From: Winogradskyella ursingii
Lineage (GTDB): Bacteria > Bacteroidota > Bacteroidia > Flavobacteriales > Flavobacteriaceae
Length of the DNA: 64,000 nt
Assembly: GCF_013403975.1 (NCBI RefSeq)
Contig: NZ_JABFDH010000001.1
Location: 310,001-374,000 of the forward strand
Reading direction: 5' to 3'
Shown here: positions 8,765 to 17,391 of the stretch, piece by piece
Layout of the letters: the number at the start of each line of letters is the position of its first letter
How positions within the stretch are numbered: position 1 is the stretch's first letter
Position numbers and translations under genes: made by a program
Notes under the pieces: model-generated
What the model was told of the DNA's origin: nothing
Databases searched by the model: none
Seen by the model: only the letters and a program-made list of their open reading frames with translations

Positions 8765-9532
8765 ATGCCAAAGATTATTGAAAATAAACTGATAGAAGCT
8801 TTCAAAGACCGTAGTTCTTTTGATAGGGATGCGCTATATAACTTCTATCTGGATTTCGAACCGGATCTAAAAGAAAGTACATTTAGTTGGCGAATTTATG
8901 ACCTGAAGAAAAAGGACATAATTAAAACCATTGGTCGTGGACTTTATGTTATTTCCTATAAACCTAAATATAAACCTCTTCTATCTGATAGTGTGTTCAA
9001 GATAGCCCGTAAAACCAATGAGCATTTTGAAGACATAAAATATGCCATTTGGGAAACCCAATGGCTCAATGAGTTTTCTCAGCACCAGACGTCAAATCAA
9101 ATGATTGTCGTCGAAGTAGAAAAAGAATTTGTAGACTCACTCTATTACTACCTAAATGATAATCTAAGAATGGATTTTTTCCTAAATCCAGATGAAAAGG
9201 AAATTCAATTCTATATTTCAGAAAGTAACGTGCCAGTTATCATTAAACGTTTGGTGACAAGGGCACCCATACAAAAAATAAAGAATAAAAAAGCGGTAGT
9301 GCCCATTGCAACTCTTGAAAAGATTATGGTGGACCTGTTTGCAGATGAAACTCTGTTACATTTTTACCAAGGTTCTGAAATGGTAAACATCTACGAGAAA
9401 ATAATTGATAGATATAGCATCAATTTTACAAAGTTGTTCAGCTATGCCAAGCGACGCAAAAAAGAACAGGAAATAAAGCAGTTTATAAGCAACAACATTC
9501 CAAATTTTTTAGAAGATATTCAATATGATTAA
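8765..9532 (+). CDS. abiEi: AbiEi-type antitoxin of a type IV toxin-antitoxin system
   Basis: A 255-residue protein with an N-terminal winged-helix region (SFDRDALYNFYLDF, then STFSWRIYDLKKKDIIKTIG, then GRGLYVIS). This is the usual AbiEi opening, with DNA-binding helices followed by a turn and beta strand. The C-terminal part (APIQKIKNKKAVVPIATLEK and later) is the antitoxin domain. It overlaps the toxin gene by 8 bases, so the two are translationally coupled. The family's known role is to repress its own operon and to counter the nucleotidyltransferase toxin. An inverted repeat stands at the expected place upstream. Confidence 0.85.
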   Translation: MPKIIENKLIEAFKDRSSFDRDALYNFYLDFEPDLKESTFSWRIYDLKKKDIIKTIGRGLYVISYKPKYKPLLSDSVFKIARKTNEHFEDIKYAIWETQWLNEFSQHQTSNQMIVVEVEKEFVDSLYYYLNDNLRMDFFLNPDEKEIQFYISESNVPVIIKRLVTRAPIQKIKNKKAVVPIATLEKIMVDLFADETLLHFYQGSEMVNIYEKIIDRYSINFTKLFSYAKRRKKEQEIKQFISNNIPNFLEDIQYD

Positions 9533-10628
9533 CAACAAAAGTTTTGAAAAGGAATGGCTGAATGGCTTCCGTGCAAAAAAGGAACATAAGGGAATCGATG
9601 TAACCATTCTGGAAAAAATGGTTCTCGCACTATCATTACTCGAACATTTAAAAGTTTCAGGACTCGATTTTGTTTTCAAAGGGGGAACATCACTTGTGCT
9701 TTTGCTAAAAGAAGGGAACCGATTTTCTATTGATATCGATATTATTTCGAGCGTTGAGCGTGATAAATTAGAAGAAATTTTGGATGCAGTTGTAGCCAAT
9801 TCACATTTCAAAAAGCACGTGATTAATGAGCATAGAAGTTATAAGGAAGGTGTTCCAAAGGCACATTACACCTTTGAGTTCGAGTCGGTATATAATCCAA
9901 ACGTTCCTGGAACCATTCTATTGGATATCCTTTTTGACAGTCCGCACTATCCAGAACTTATAGAATCGCCCATTGAAACACCTTGGCTGTCAATCGATGG
10001 AACTGCTACAACGATTACTACGCCTTCGGTAAACGCTATTTGTGGCGATAAGCTAACAGCTTTTGCACCAGATACCATAGGCATACCATACTACAAAGGC
10101 GACCAGTTATTTGCAATGGAAATCTGCAAGCAATTGTTCGACTTGGGAAAACTTTTTGAAAATATTACTGATGTAGCAATGGTAAAGAAAAGTTTTTCAG
10201 CTTTCGCGAAAGCAGAACTATCCTATCGAAGTTCAGACAAGGATTTTAGTAAAAGGAAACTCAATGAAAAGGATGTGCTATGGGATTCCATAAATACCTG
10301 TGCTATTATGGCAAGACGAGAACGTAACCCAACCGCTGAAAAGAAAAAGAAATTTGCAGATTTAAGCTCTGGCATACGAAGCTTTGGTAGCGCATTTTTA
10401 ATGACAGGGAACTTTAGGATTGAAGAAGCATTGGCAGCTTCGGCCAAAGTAGCTTATTTGAATGCTATTATTCTACAAAAAGAGGATGTTGAAATAGAAT
10501 ATTATGAGAATCAGGATACAAAGGAATTGGTTATTAAAAATCCGGATTGGGCCTTTTTGAACAGATTAAAACGCCAACCCGATAAATCTATATTTTATTA
10601 TTGGTACAAGGCGGTAGAACTATTGTAA
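9525..10628 (+). CDS. abiEii: AbiEii-type nucleotidyltransferase toxin
   Basis: A 367-residue protein of the AbiEii/DUF1814 family. Motif I is FKGGTSLVLLLKEGNRFSID followed by IDI, giving the GGTSL and the S-x-D-x-D metal-binding residues of DNA-polymerase-beta-like nucleotidyltransferases. The later GDKLTAFAP and FDLGKLFE also fit the family, as does its length. Such toxins are reported to modify tRNA and stop growth, giving abortive infection. It starts inside the antitoxin gene. Three further genes follow with gaps of 10 bases or less or overlaps, so the toxin-antitoxin pair is part of a longer operon. Confidence 0.87.
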   Translation: MINNKSFEKEWLNGFRAKKEHKGIDVTILEKMVLALSLLEHLKVSGLDFVFKGGTSLVLLLKEGNRFSIDIDIISSVERDKLEEILDAVVANSHFKKHVINEHRSYKEGVPKAHYTFEFESVYNPNVPGTILLDILFDSPHYPELIESPIETPWLSIDGTATTITTPSVNAICGDKLTAFAPDTIGIPYYKGDQLFAMEICKQLFDLGKLFENITDVAMVKKSFSAFAKAELSYRSSDKDFSKRKLNEKDVLWDSINTCAIMARRERNPTAEKKKKFADLSSGIRSFGSAFLMTGNFRIEEALAASAKVAYLNAIILQKEDVEIEYYENQDTKELVIKNPDWAFLNRLKRQPDKSIFYYWYKAVELL

Positions 10629-10638
10629 ATTAATGTGA

Positions 10639-12057
10639 ATGGAATTAAAGTATATTATAGAAACCTGTGTCGCTATCGACATCGCAATTTTGGGTATAGC
10701 ATATCCTATTATCGTGGATAAAATATCCAATATAGGCCACAAGTTTTCATCAAACTATCTGGCTAATGCTTTTGAAAATGAATTTCCGCAGACAAAACTT
10801 TTTGGGATATTTCCCGGAAGGTCAAGAAGAATAACAGTATTTGAATGGGTTTTGTTCTTTACAATTGGCTCGTTTATATTCTTAATATTAGACCTTGAAC
10901 CACTTTTTTGGAAGGATAGTTGGATGATGCAAAACTCAGCAAAACTTCTAACACTATTCTTAACAGTATCATTGGTTGTCATTTTTATTATTTGGTTAGA
11001 TAAGGTTTCGCTGTACAATGGCAAGTCCACACGTTTGCTTACCTATATAATTTCCGAATACCGAAAGCTAAAAAAAGATCAAGATGATAAATACCATTTT
11101 AAGATTATCAATGAACTTGCAATATTTGCCATTAGGACACAGGATAAAGGTTTAGAGGAAACATTGGTTAATTTCTACACGGAAGAATTCAATAATTACC
11201 GTGCTAACTTCATTAGACCAAGAGAGGAAGAAAAACCTGATGGGTTTGAAAACTTTAAAGTTGAGTTTAATCACGAGTTTCATTATGGTATTAGGGAAAT
11301 TATAAGAGAAGTTGCCAAAGGTAGAAATGAAGACTTACAAAGTCTCGAATATTTTGTTGTAAGTGGCGTATGGCTAATGGGACAAGGTATTTTTGAAACA
11401 CCCATCTCAAATGACACCTATAAAGAACTTTGGCGCAATGTTGTACTCATATCAAACAATCCCAAGTTTGTAGGTAATTATTGGGGCACGGCACATCAAT
11501 ACTTTAATTTTGGATTGCAACGAGTCTATGGCACAGATTACAATTTTGAGACTAAAAAATATGATAACCAGTCATTAATAGATAAAAGAGACAACGAAAG
11601 AAAACGTTTTTTTGAGTTTCACTTGGCATTAGGAGGCTTATTGATTTATCAGAAAAACTATGAAGCTCTTAAAACATTATTTACATACACACAACACCAG
11701 CCACCTAAATATGTTCTGCTGCCTAATAATATGACCGAGATTTTTACGTGGTTCAGTAGCTTTAAAGACGAGTTTGGGAGAGGTTATTACCCTATTGATT
11801 TATCATACCCTTTCCCAGGATTGGATAATTTAGGAAACAGAAGGCGTGTTACATTCTACATCTGTCAGTATTTGACATTGCTTTTTCTAAGGCAGTTTAC
11901 ATTGCCAAAATACAATACCTACGACAATTTTACAGGACAACCTACATTACCTCAAGCCGAAGTGTTAGAACTATTACGATGGCAAGAATCCATAAATTAT
12001 TTCAGGTTTTGTTTAAAAAAGGTGTTGAAAGATGAAAATCTCTTAAATACAATATGA
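10639..12057 (+). CDS. Unknown membrane-anchored protein in the abiE operon
   Basis: 472 residues. The N-terminal ~135 residues hold three membrane helices (IDIAILGIAYPIIV, WVLFFTIGSFIFLILDLEPL, TLFLTVSLVVIFIIWLD). The remainder is a soluble, helix-rich cytoplasmic domain rich in aromatic residues, without a motif I recognise. It starts 10 bases after the toxin gene and ends one base before the next start, so it is translated with its neighbours. Membrane-anchored proteins with large soluble domains are common in phage-defence operons, but no function can be assigned from sequence. Confidence 0.7.
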   Translation: MELKYIIETCVAIDIAILGIAYPIIVDKISNIGHKFSSNYLANAFENEFPQTKLFGIFPGRSRRITVFEWVLFFTIGSFIFLILDLEPLFWKDSWMMQNSAKLLTLFLTVSLVVIFIIWLDKVSLYNGKSTRLLTYIISEYRKLKKDQDDKYHFKIINELAIFAIRTQDKGLEETLVNFYTEEFNNYRANFIRPREEEKPDGFENFKVEFNHEFHYGIREIIREVAKGRNEDLQSLEYFVVSGVWLMGQGIFETPISNDTYKELWRNVVLISNNPKFVGNYWGTAHQYFNFGLQRVYGTDYNFETKKYDNQSLIDKRDNERKRFFEFHLALGGLLIYQKNYEALKTLFTYTQHQPPKYVLLPNNMTEIFTWFSSFKDEFGRGYYPIDLSYPFPGLDNLGNRRRVTFYICQYLTLLFLRQFTLPKYNTYDNFTGQPTLPQAEVLELLRWQESINYFRFCLKKVLKDENLLNTI

Positions 12058-12058
12058 T

Positions 12059-12970
12059 ATGAAAAAGAAGGAGATGAAGAAGCTAAAAAAGAAGTCATCA
12101 AAATTTATTGATGTTCTCGAGTCATCAATTGAAGAGGCTATTGAAGCTGCAAGATTAAATGCGGATATTGACTACGAAAAAGAATGGGAATTCTATGAAA
12201 AATCTAAAGATGCGATTGTTGGAGCATTAGAAAAGTTTGATAGTATTCAAAATTCAGAGAAGGATTTTGAAGGAGAGCCTACTATATCTTTCGGTGTAAA
12301 CGGTACAATGAATTTATTTCAAAAATCTGCATTTACAACTGGAGATATTCCACATCTAAATGCAGACACGATATTATCCCAGCAGATAGTTTACCAGAAC
12401 ATCAATTATTATATTCCCAATGCGTTTTTATCGGCACGGAAAAAGAGGTATCTTCTTCGTAAAGAAGATTTGGTAAAAGGGATAGAAAAATTAGGTTTTG
12501 ATGTGGACAGAGATATTATGGTAGCAATGAATCTTAATATATATGGTATCGATGATTTCCAGAACATTGAGGAACATATTACCCGAGTTCCATCTACAGG
12601 ACTCAAAAATGTACTGTTTGTTTTGCCGAAAGCCGATTTGCCTATCCTAAAACATAAAGAACTTGAGGATAGTGAACAGCAAGAACATCAATTGGGCATA
12701 TTAGATGATGATAGAAAAATCTATGGTTCTTTAATCGACCTAACACAAGATGCCAATGCGGGACATAGAGAAAAATGGAAAAATTCAAACATTGATTTTG
12801 CGACCGATTTAAAAGTACAGCTAACTATAGCTTTTATTACTGAAGTTGTTTGGAAAGCCAATGCTAATGTAGTTCAAATTAATATTGAAACTTCATTAAA
12901 AGAACAGGGCATCGTAAATGAGCTGTCTGATATAGAGAAGTTAGTGCCAAAAAAGGAAACCAATGATTGA
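12059..12970 (+). CDS. Unknown protein in the abiE operon
   Basis: 303 residues, soluble. It begins with a strongly basic segment (MKKKEMKKLKKKSSKF) and an acidic helix rich in Glu and Ala. There is no signal peptide and no catalytic motif I can name. It overlaps the following UPF0489 gene by 8 bases and follows the membrane-protein gene by one base, which points to an obligate three-gene set. Confidence 0.65.
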   Translation: MKKKEMKKLKKKSSKFIDVLESSIEEAIEAARLNADIDYEKEWEFYEKSKDAIVGALEKFDSIQNSEKDFEGEPTISFGVNGTMNLFQKSAFTTGDIPHLNADTILSQQIVYQNINYYIPNAFLSARKKRYLLRKEDLVKGIEKLGFDVDRDIMVAMNLNIYGIDDFQNIEEHITRVPSTGLKNVLFVLPKADLPILKHKELEDSEQQEHQLGILDDDRKIYGSLIDLTQDANAGHREKWKNSNIDFATDLKVQLTIAFITEVVWKANANVVQINIETSLKEQGIVNELSDIEKLVPKKETND

Positions 12971-13739
12971 GTTCAGAAACCCTCATCATATAGAACCACC
13001 AGGCGTTTTGAGACAAATTCTATCTCATCCCGTAAATGACACAGAAGTTATTGAACTTGCAGTTTTTCAAGAACATCGTTACGCATTTTTCTATTGGAAC
13101 AAATGGATGCAAGACAACAAATCTAAGATTCCACCTTGTTTGGTTTCAATGGATTGGCATCAGGATTTATGCTATCCGTGTGAAACAGAAAGAGAATGGC
13201 TTGATAAATTGGATTTGACAAGCGATGCAGAAGTCGCTTTGTTTTCTTGGGCCAAATTAGCTGGAAATAACGATGGGCATATTCTGTGTGCGGCATATCT
13301 TAACTTGATTGGCGATATTTATGTGCATTGTAGGCAAGAAATGGAACCAAATACTTGGCAAGATGAAGAATTGATAGACACCTATGGCAACAAACACACC
13401 ATCAAAAAATTCAAAACTTATGAAGGTCTTCAAGATGCGCTTTTGAAGTCGTCAGAGTCGTCCGTATTTTTTGATATTGACTTGGATTTCTTTTCAGTAA
13501 ATAACGGCCTGAGTGATGGCTCGTTCGAATTCACGTATCTTCAAGAAGAAGAAATAAGAACGATGTTCGATAAAGACCATCCGCTAATAAGTTGGATTTT
13601 TGAGCGGATAAAAGGGTTTACTATTGCAACAGAACCTGAACATTGTGGTGGGCTTTTAAAAAGTAACAAATTTCTTGACCTAATTAGTGACATTTATTTC
13701 AACCCAGAGTTGTTTGCCCCAAAATGCAATTGGAAATAG
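12963..13739 (+). CDS. UPF0489-family protein, arginase/deacetylase-like metal site
   Basis: 258 residues, about full length for UPF0489. The conserved blocks are SMDWHQDL, FFDIDLDFFSV and EPEHCGG. D-x-H-x-D and D-x-D-x-x-F recall the two-metal signature of arginase and histone-deacetylase-fold enzymes, so a metal-dependent hydrolase is plausible (inference; the family has no assigned reaction that I know of). It is the last gene of the operon that begins with abiEi, and it is followed after 19 bases by repeat copy C. Its position suggests a role as a fourth or fifth component of a defence operon. Confidence 0.75.
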   Translation: MIEFRNPHHIEPPGVLRQILSHPVNDTEVIELAVFQEHRYAFFYWNKWMQDNKSKIPPCLVSMDWHQDLCYPCETEREWLDKLDLTSDAEVALFSWAKLAGNNDGHILCAAYLNLIGDIYVHCRQEMEPNTWQDEELIDTYGNKHTIKKFKTYEGLQDALLKSSESSVFFDIDLDFFSVNNGLSDGSFEFTYLQEEEIRTMFDKDHPLISWIFERIKGFTIATEPEHCGGLLKSNKFLDLISDIYFNPELFAPKCNWK

Positions 13740-13758
13740 AAGCCAAAGTATTAATAAT

Positions 13759-13974
13759 CCACTCAGCACATTCCCCTACATTCCACGCTCGCCTGCTGAA
13801 AAAGCAGGCAACCGCTTCATTTGTTAAAAGAGCTTCATTACAAAGGTCTTGGACGCAATCCCCAATTTCAGCTTTCCATTCCGCTAAACCTTCCCAGTGC
13901 AACGCGAAGGAACATTTGTCTTGAGCGCAGTCGAAGGGCTACATTCCAGAGCCAAAATCGTGAATTAAGTCCGC
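13759..13974 (+). repeat. Intergenic direct repeat, copy C
   Basis: About 216 bases, matching copy A along most of its length, including the hairpin GCCTGCT-GAAAA-AGCAGGC. It carries a variant second hairpin region (CCTTCCCAGTGCAACGCGAAGG plus an inserted TTGAGCGCAGTCGAAGGGC-like stretch). Short open frames across it are by-products of the repeat. The remaining bases to 14156 are AT-rich without recognisable features. Confidence 0.88.
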
Positions 13975-14156
13975 CAAAAGTTGATAATATTCATACAATA
14001 TATCAGCAATTTAAACTCGTAAAATACACCCATCAAAAGACTACGGCATAAAGCCACCACCTACACCAATCCTAATTTATTCCGTTTCCTTTTGAGCTGT
14101 GATTTTAACTTCCGTTTGGGTACTGCTCAAATATTGTTTAATAAAAATATACCATT

Positions 14157-14318
14157 ATGAAACGAGTATCCGAACAGTCTAAAATTTCGCTACAAGAAGC
14201 TGAAATGCATTATGAAAAAAGTAGTGAAAATTACAGCATTGATAGTGGCGAAGGCCATATAGCTTATTACCGAGATAAATATCCGCAGCATTATAAAATG
14301 CTATTAAATAACGTTTAA
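14157..14318 (+). CDS. Small unknown protein (53 aa)
   Basis: ATG at 14157, stop at 14316. The product starts MKRVSEQSKISLQEAEMHYE and ends KMLLNNV. It is hydrophilic, with many Tyr and Glu. It lies 17 bases upstream of the DUF932 gene on the same strand and is likely co-transcribed. Composition and spacing look like a real gene, but no family is recognised. Confidence 0.55.
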   Translation: MKRVSEQSKISLQEAEMHYEKSSENYSIDSGEGHIAYYRDKYPQHYKMLLNNV

Positions 14319-14335
14319 CCTAAAATTTAGAAGCT

Positions 14336-15172
14336 ATGTGTTTACAAAACTTGCAACAGGATGACATATTTATTCCATCAGAAATGAAATCCTTAAAATC
14401 TCTGACCCAGATGGAATCCCTTAAAGGGTTTGAAAATGCCATAATCTCAAATGGAAAAATTGTGAATGTTGTGTCTAACGATTACTGCCACATTCCAAAT
14501 CAATTGTTCTTCAAGAAAGCTGAAGCAATCTTGGTTGAAGCTCAATTTGAATTTTACAAACGAACCGTAAATAGAAATGACAGGTCGTTCATAACAGAAT
14601 TCATTTTTATCGATAAAAATCAATTTACAGTCAAGAATGAAAATGATTTGATATTGCCTATGCTTCGCTTCAAAAATTCGTATGACGGAAGTGAAATGAC
14701 TTCAGGTCACTTTGGGTATTACAGGGAAGTATGTTCTAATGGTCTGCACATTTCAGAAGCGCAAATCGAATTTTCAATAAAGTACAATATAAACAACAGC
14801 GAGATGGTAATACCAAGACTGAAAAATTTATTAAATGAGTTTATGAACAACAATTTCTACAAAATTGCAGAGAAGTTTCACAAAATGAAGAACTATAGGG
14901 TTACTGACACAAAGGAATTTGTAAAAGCTGTTTTAGACAAAACAAAATTGTTCAGATATGAATGTGGCGATGAAAATCGTGAGCTTTCCAAGTTATCCCT
15001 TGAAGTTATCAGAGTCTTGAACTACGAAGCTCTACTGCTTGATGAAGTGCCTAATATGTGGTTGGGTTATAATGCATTCAATTCAACAATACACGAAACA
15101 TTAGAGAAAAGCTTTAGTCAACAAGAACTGTTGGATAAGAAGTTGTTTGATATAATTTATGAAATGGTGTAA
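14336..15172 (+). CDS. DUF932 phage/plasmid-type protein
   Basis: 278 residues, resembling the DUF932 family common on phages, plasmids and conjugative elements. Recognisable parts are the VSNDYCHIPNQLFFKKAE-like start, the middle block GHFGYYREVCSNGLHI (usually a conserved R-x-x-C-x-N-G core) and the late WLGYNAFNS. Biochemical function unknown. It sits between repeat copies C and D, just before the element's conserved core. Confidence 0.75.
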   Translation: MCLQNLQQDDIFIPSEMKSLKSLTQMESLKGFENAIISNGKIVNVVSNDYCHIPNQLFFKKAEAILVEAQFEFYKRTVNRNDRSFITEFIFIDKNQFTVKNENDLILPMLRFKNSYDGSEMTSGHFGYYREVCSNGLHISEAQIEFSIKYNINNSEMVIPRLKNLLNEFMNNNFYKIAEKFHKMKNYRVTDTKEFVKAVLDKTKLFRYECGDENRELSKLSLEVIRVLNYEALLLDEVPNMWLGYNAFNSTIHETLEKSFSQQELLDKKLFDIIYEMV

Positions 15173-15241
15173 TAATGATAAAGGTTTGTCCAGTACCTCA
15201 AACTGGATGGCTGAACATATCGCGAACGATTACTTCTAATC

Positions 15242-15436
15242 CCACTCAGCACATTGCCCTACATTCCACGCTCGCCTGCTGAAAAAGCAGGCAACCACTT
15301 CATTCCGTGAAAAGAGCTTCACTACATATATCTTGGACACAATCCCCAATTTCAGCTTTCCATTCCGCTAACCCTTCCCGCTATGCTGGGAAGGAACACT
15401 ACATTCCAGAGCCAAAATCGTGAATCAAGTCCGCTT
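15242..15436 (+). repeat. Intergenic direct repeat, copy D
   Basis: About 195 bases, nearly identical to copy A in length and content, with both hairpins. It ends CGTGAATCAAGTCCGCTT. It marks the border between the accessory cassettes and the mobilisation core. Confidence 0.9.
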
Positions 15437-15936
15437 TTCTAATCGGAAAGCCATCGGCTTGATTTTCTTGACAGGATTTTCGGCACGGTCTTCTTGAGCC
15501 CTCACTCGAAAATCCTTAAAAATCAAACCGCTGTCTTACACATTTTAAGGGGTTTATAATGGATAAAGCCTTTGTTGTTTTTCGGGTCGTCGAAAAACAG
15601 GCACGACATAACCAATTCTAAAATAAACACAGCTACTTATCTCGCTTAACTGCCGGTACGCTCAAACGCAACTGCGTTTAAAAGAATTGCTAATGCCCTT
15701 ATGGAACTTGTCAAGACTGCACAAGTTTTAGTGAAAAATAAGGTTTCTACTTCCTTGAAATCCGCCGAAAAAAGGCGAATTTACTACGTCGCAAACACAC
15801 CTGATTTTACCCGAAAAGTCTTGACAAAACCCACTCTATCCATTGTGCGATGCACAGAAGAAAAGAACAAACACCCCTTAAAATTTAATCTGTTTTAAAT
15901 CAATAGGGGAAATATAAATCACTTAAATATTTTATT
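15437..15936. other. Non-coding leader region before ssb
   Basis: 500 bases without a convincing gene. It contains short hairpins, for example AAGCC-ATC-GGCTT near 15455 and CGCC-GAAAAAA-GGCG near 15770. A 65-codon open frame at 15701-15898 has no family resemblance and is not called. The region could hold the promoter and leader of the ssb operon. Confidence 0.4.
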
Positions 15937-16281
15937 ATGAGTACTATTAGAAATCACGTACAATTGATTGGAAACGTTGGACAAGAACCAACAGTTACGA
16001 ACCTTGAAAGCGGTAAGAAAGTAGCCCGCTTCTCAATCGCTACAAACGAGTATTACAAAGACAGTAAAGGCGAAAAGCAAACGGACACCAACTGGCATAC
16101 CGTTGTGGCTTGGGGCAAGACGGCTGAAATCGTTGAGAAATTTGTCGAAAAAGGCAAAGAAGTAGGAATTAAAGGGAAGCTAAAAACCCGAACCTATACC
16201 ACCGATGATGGTAACCAACGCTATGTAACGGAAGTTGTAGCCGATGAAATCCTATTACTTGGAAGCAAGAGCGACAAGTAA
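15937..16281 (+). CDS. ssb: Single-stranded DNA-binding protein, short plasmid-type
   Basis: 114 residues with a complete OB fold: the VQLIGNVGQEP start, TNWHTVVAWGKTAEI, then YVTEVVADEI. Chromosomal SSBs are longer and end in an acidic DDDIPF-like tip that recruits partners. This one ends GSKSDK and lacks the tip. That is common for SSBs of mobile elements, which coat the transferred strand in the recipient. A terminator follows directly. Confidence 0.92.
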   Translation: MSTIRNHVQLIGNVGQEPTVTNLESGKKVARFSIATNEYYKDSKGEKQTDTNWHTVVAWGKTAEIVEKFVEKGKEVGIKGKLKTRTYTTDDGNQRYVTEVVADEILLLGSKSDK

Positions 16282-16292
16282 TCTTTAAAAAG

Positions 16293-16330
16293 AAAGAGGG
16301 CGCACCTGTCGAAAGTTTCGCCCTCTTTTT
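16293..16330 (+). terminator. Rho-independent terminator after ssb
   Basis: GAGGGCG and CGCCCTC pair around a 16-base loop and are followed by TTTTT. It starts 12 bases after the ssb stop. Confidence 0.85.
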
Positions 16331-16359
16331 CATTATTCACACATTTAAATATATGCACA

Positions 16360-16740
16360 ATGAAAGCACAAGTTAACGAAATAAAAGAGCGGTTGCAATA
16401 TTTTACAGGAACAGAAATGTTCTACCAAATCCCATTATTAAGAACCCGATTTACGGACGGATTGAAATATTTATCAGAAGTCGCTGAATGTTTTTGGCTC
16501 ATTACGGACACGTCCGTAATTGCAAAAAGTCTGATGAACCGAAGCGAATTTATCACAATCGATTTTAAAAGATTGCCCGAAGAAAAACAGGATTATTCTG
16601 GTTATGAAGCTGAGATAATTTACAGCGACGGCAACGATAATATTTTGGAAAAACACGGTTACAGGGCAACCGATTTTCCACTCGATGAACTGCGGTTATT
16701 TTTTGTAAATGATACGCTGATGTTGCCAAGTGAATACTAA
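16360..16740 (+). CDS. DUF6876-like protein of conjugative elements
   Basis: 126 residues, soluble. It opens ERLQYFTGTEMFYQIPLL, then TDGLKYLSEVAECFWLITD. The pattern of a Tyr-rich start, TDG-x-K-Y-L and WLIT is seen in small proteins encoded between ssb and mob genes in Bacteroidetes elements. Function unknown. The next small gene starts 11 bases downstream. Confidence 0.7.
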   Translation: MKAQVNEIKERLQYFTGTEMFYQIPLLRTRFTDGLKYLSEVAECFWLITDTSVIAKSLMNRSEFITIDFKRLPEEKQDYSGYEAEIIYSDGNDNILEKHGYRATDFPLDELRLFFVNDTLMLPSEY

Positions 16741-16751
16741 ATTTTGAAGTT

Positions 16752-16949
16752 ATGATTTACATTAAATTTCAAGATTTGAGCGAGGAAAAACAAGAGGAAC
16801 TCTTACAAGTTTCGAGAGAACACGTTACACATATTTATGGGGAATCCATCCAAAAATATGTTGACGAAACTGGGGCAGATTATGATAGTTTGATAGATGA
16901 AGAAATGATTAAGAATTTATACACTTATAACTTCGTTTTCAACATATAA
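16752..16949 (+). CDS. Small conserved-looking protein (65 aa)
   Basis: Acidic protein starting MIYIKFQDLSEEKQEELLQV. It has no membrane segment and no motif I recognise. It follows the DUF6876-like gene by 11 bases and is closed by a strong terminator, so it is the last gene of a small operon. Confidence 0.65.
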   Translation: MIYIKFQDLSEEKQEELLQVSREHVTHIYGESIQKYVDETGADYDSLIDEEMIKNLYTYNFVFNI

Positions 16950-16966
16950 TTTCCCAATGATAATTT

Positions 16967-16999
16967 TAAAACACCTCTAAATTTTAGAGGTGTTTTTCT
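16967..16999 (+). terminator. Rho-independent terminator
   Basis: AAAACACCTCTAAA and TTTAGAGGTGTTTT form a near-perfect long stem with a minimal loop and a T run. It works in both directions in principle. Confidence 0.9.
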
Positions 17000-17049
17000 A
17001 TGTAATTAATATATAATCAATAAAAAAACGTATCTTTATTTCGCTGAAA

Positions 17050-17260
17050 TTCAGCATTCAAATTTAAGTAGGGTTATCCACTTTTCGACTTTCGCCGATA
17101 ACCGTACACATCGAAAAACAACATATCGGAAAATCATTTTCCCTGAAAATGGCAATCGGCTCTTTAGCCGGATTGTATGGATTTTTGTCACGCTTACGCG
17201 TGACGAAAAGGAATAGCAAGAGGGTAACGGGCTGCGCCGCGTTACATATTCCATTTTCAT
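17050..17260. other. Candidate origin of transfer (oriT) upstream of the mobilisation genes
   Basis: A stretch without genes, directly before the mob operon, packed with inverted repeats. A hairpin at 17182-17209 has GTCACGC-TTAC-GCGTGAC at its core, extended by T/A arms with one mismatch. A second inverted repeat at 17224-17245 has GTAACG and CGTTAC arms around a GC-rich loop. Further short palindromes lie near 17085-17160. oriT sites of Bacteroidetes elements normally lie next to the mob genes. The nick site cannot be read from sequence alone. Confidence 0.5.
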
Positions 17261-17391
17261 TTTAATCTATTGATTTTTAAGTACTTAAAAATAAAGTAGA
17301 TATAAAAAACCCATCGATTTGCGTCAAATGGTCTTGAAACACCAGTAAACAGGGATGGATTTACGTCAAATCTTTAAAAAAGCGAAAGGAA

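Noticed and set aside
13724..14051. Open frames of 66-76 codons across repeat copy C
   Set aside because: They run through the hairpins of the repeat and are not kept open in copies A and D, so they are by-products.
15701..15898. 65-codon open frame before ssb
   Set aside because: No family resemblance, unusual composition (many K, T, R), and a hairpin CGCC/GGCG inside it; the stretch looks like a non-coding leader.
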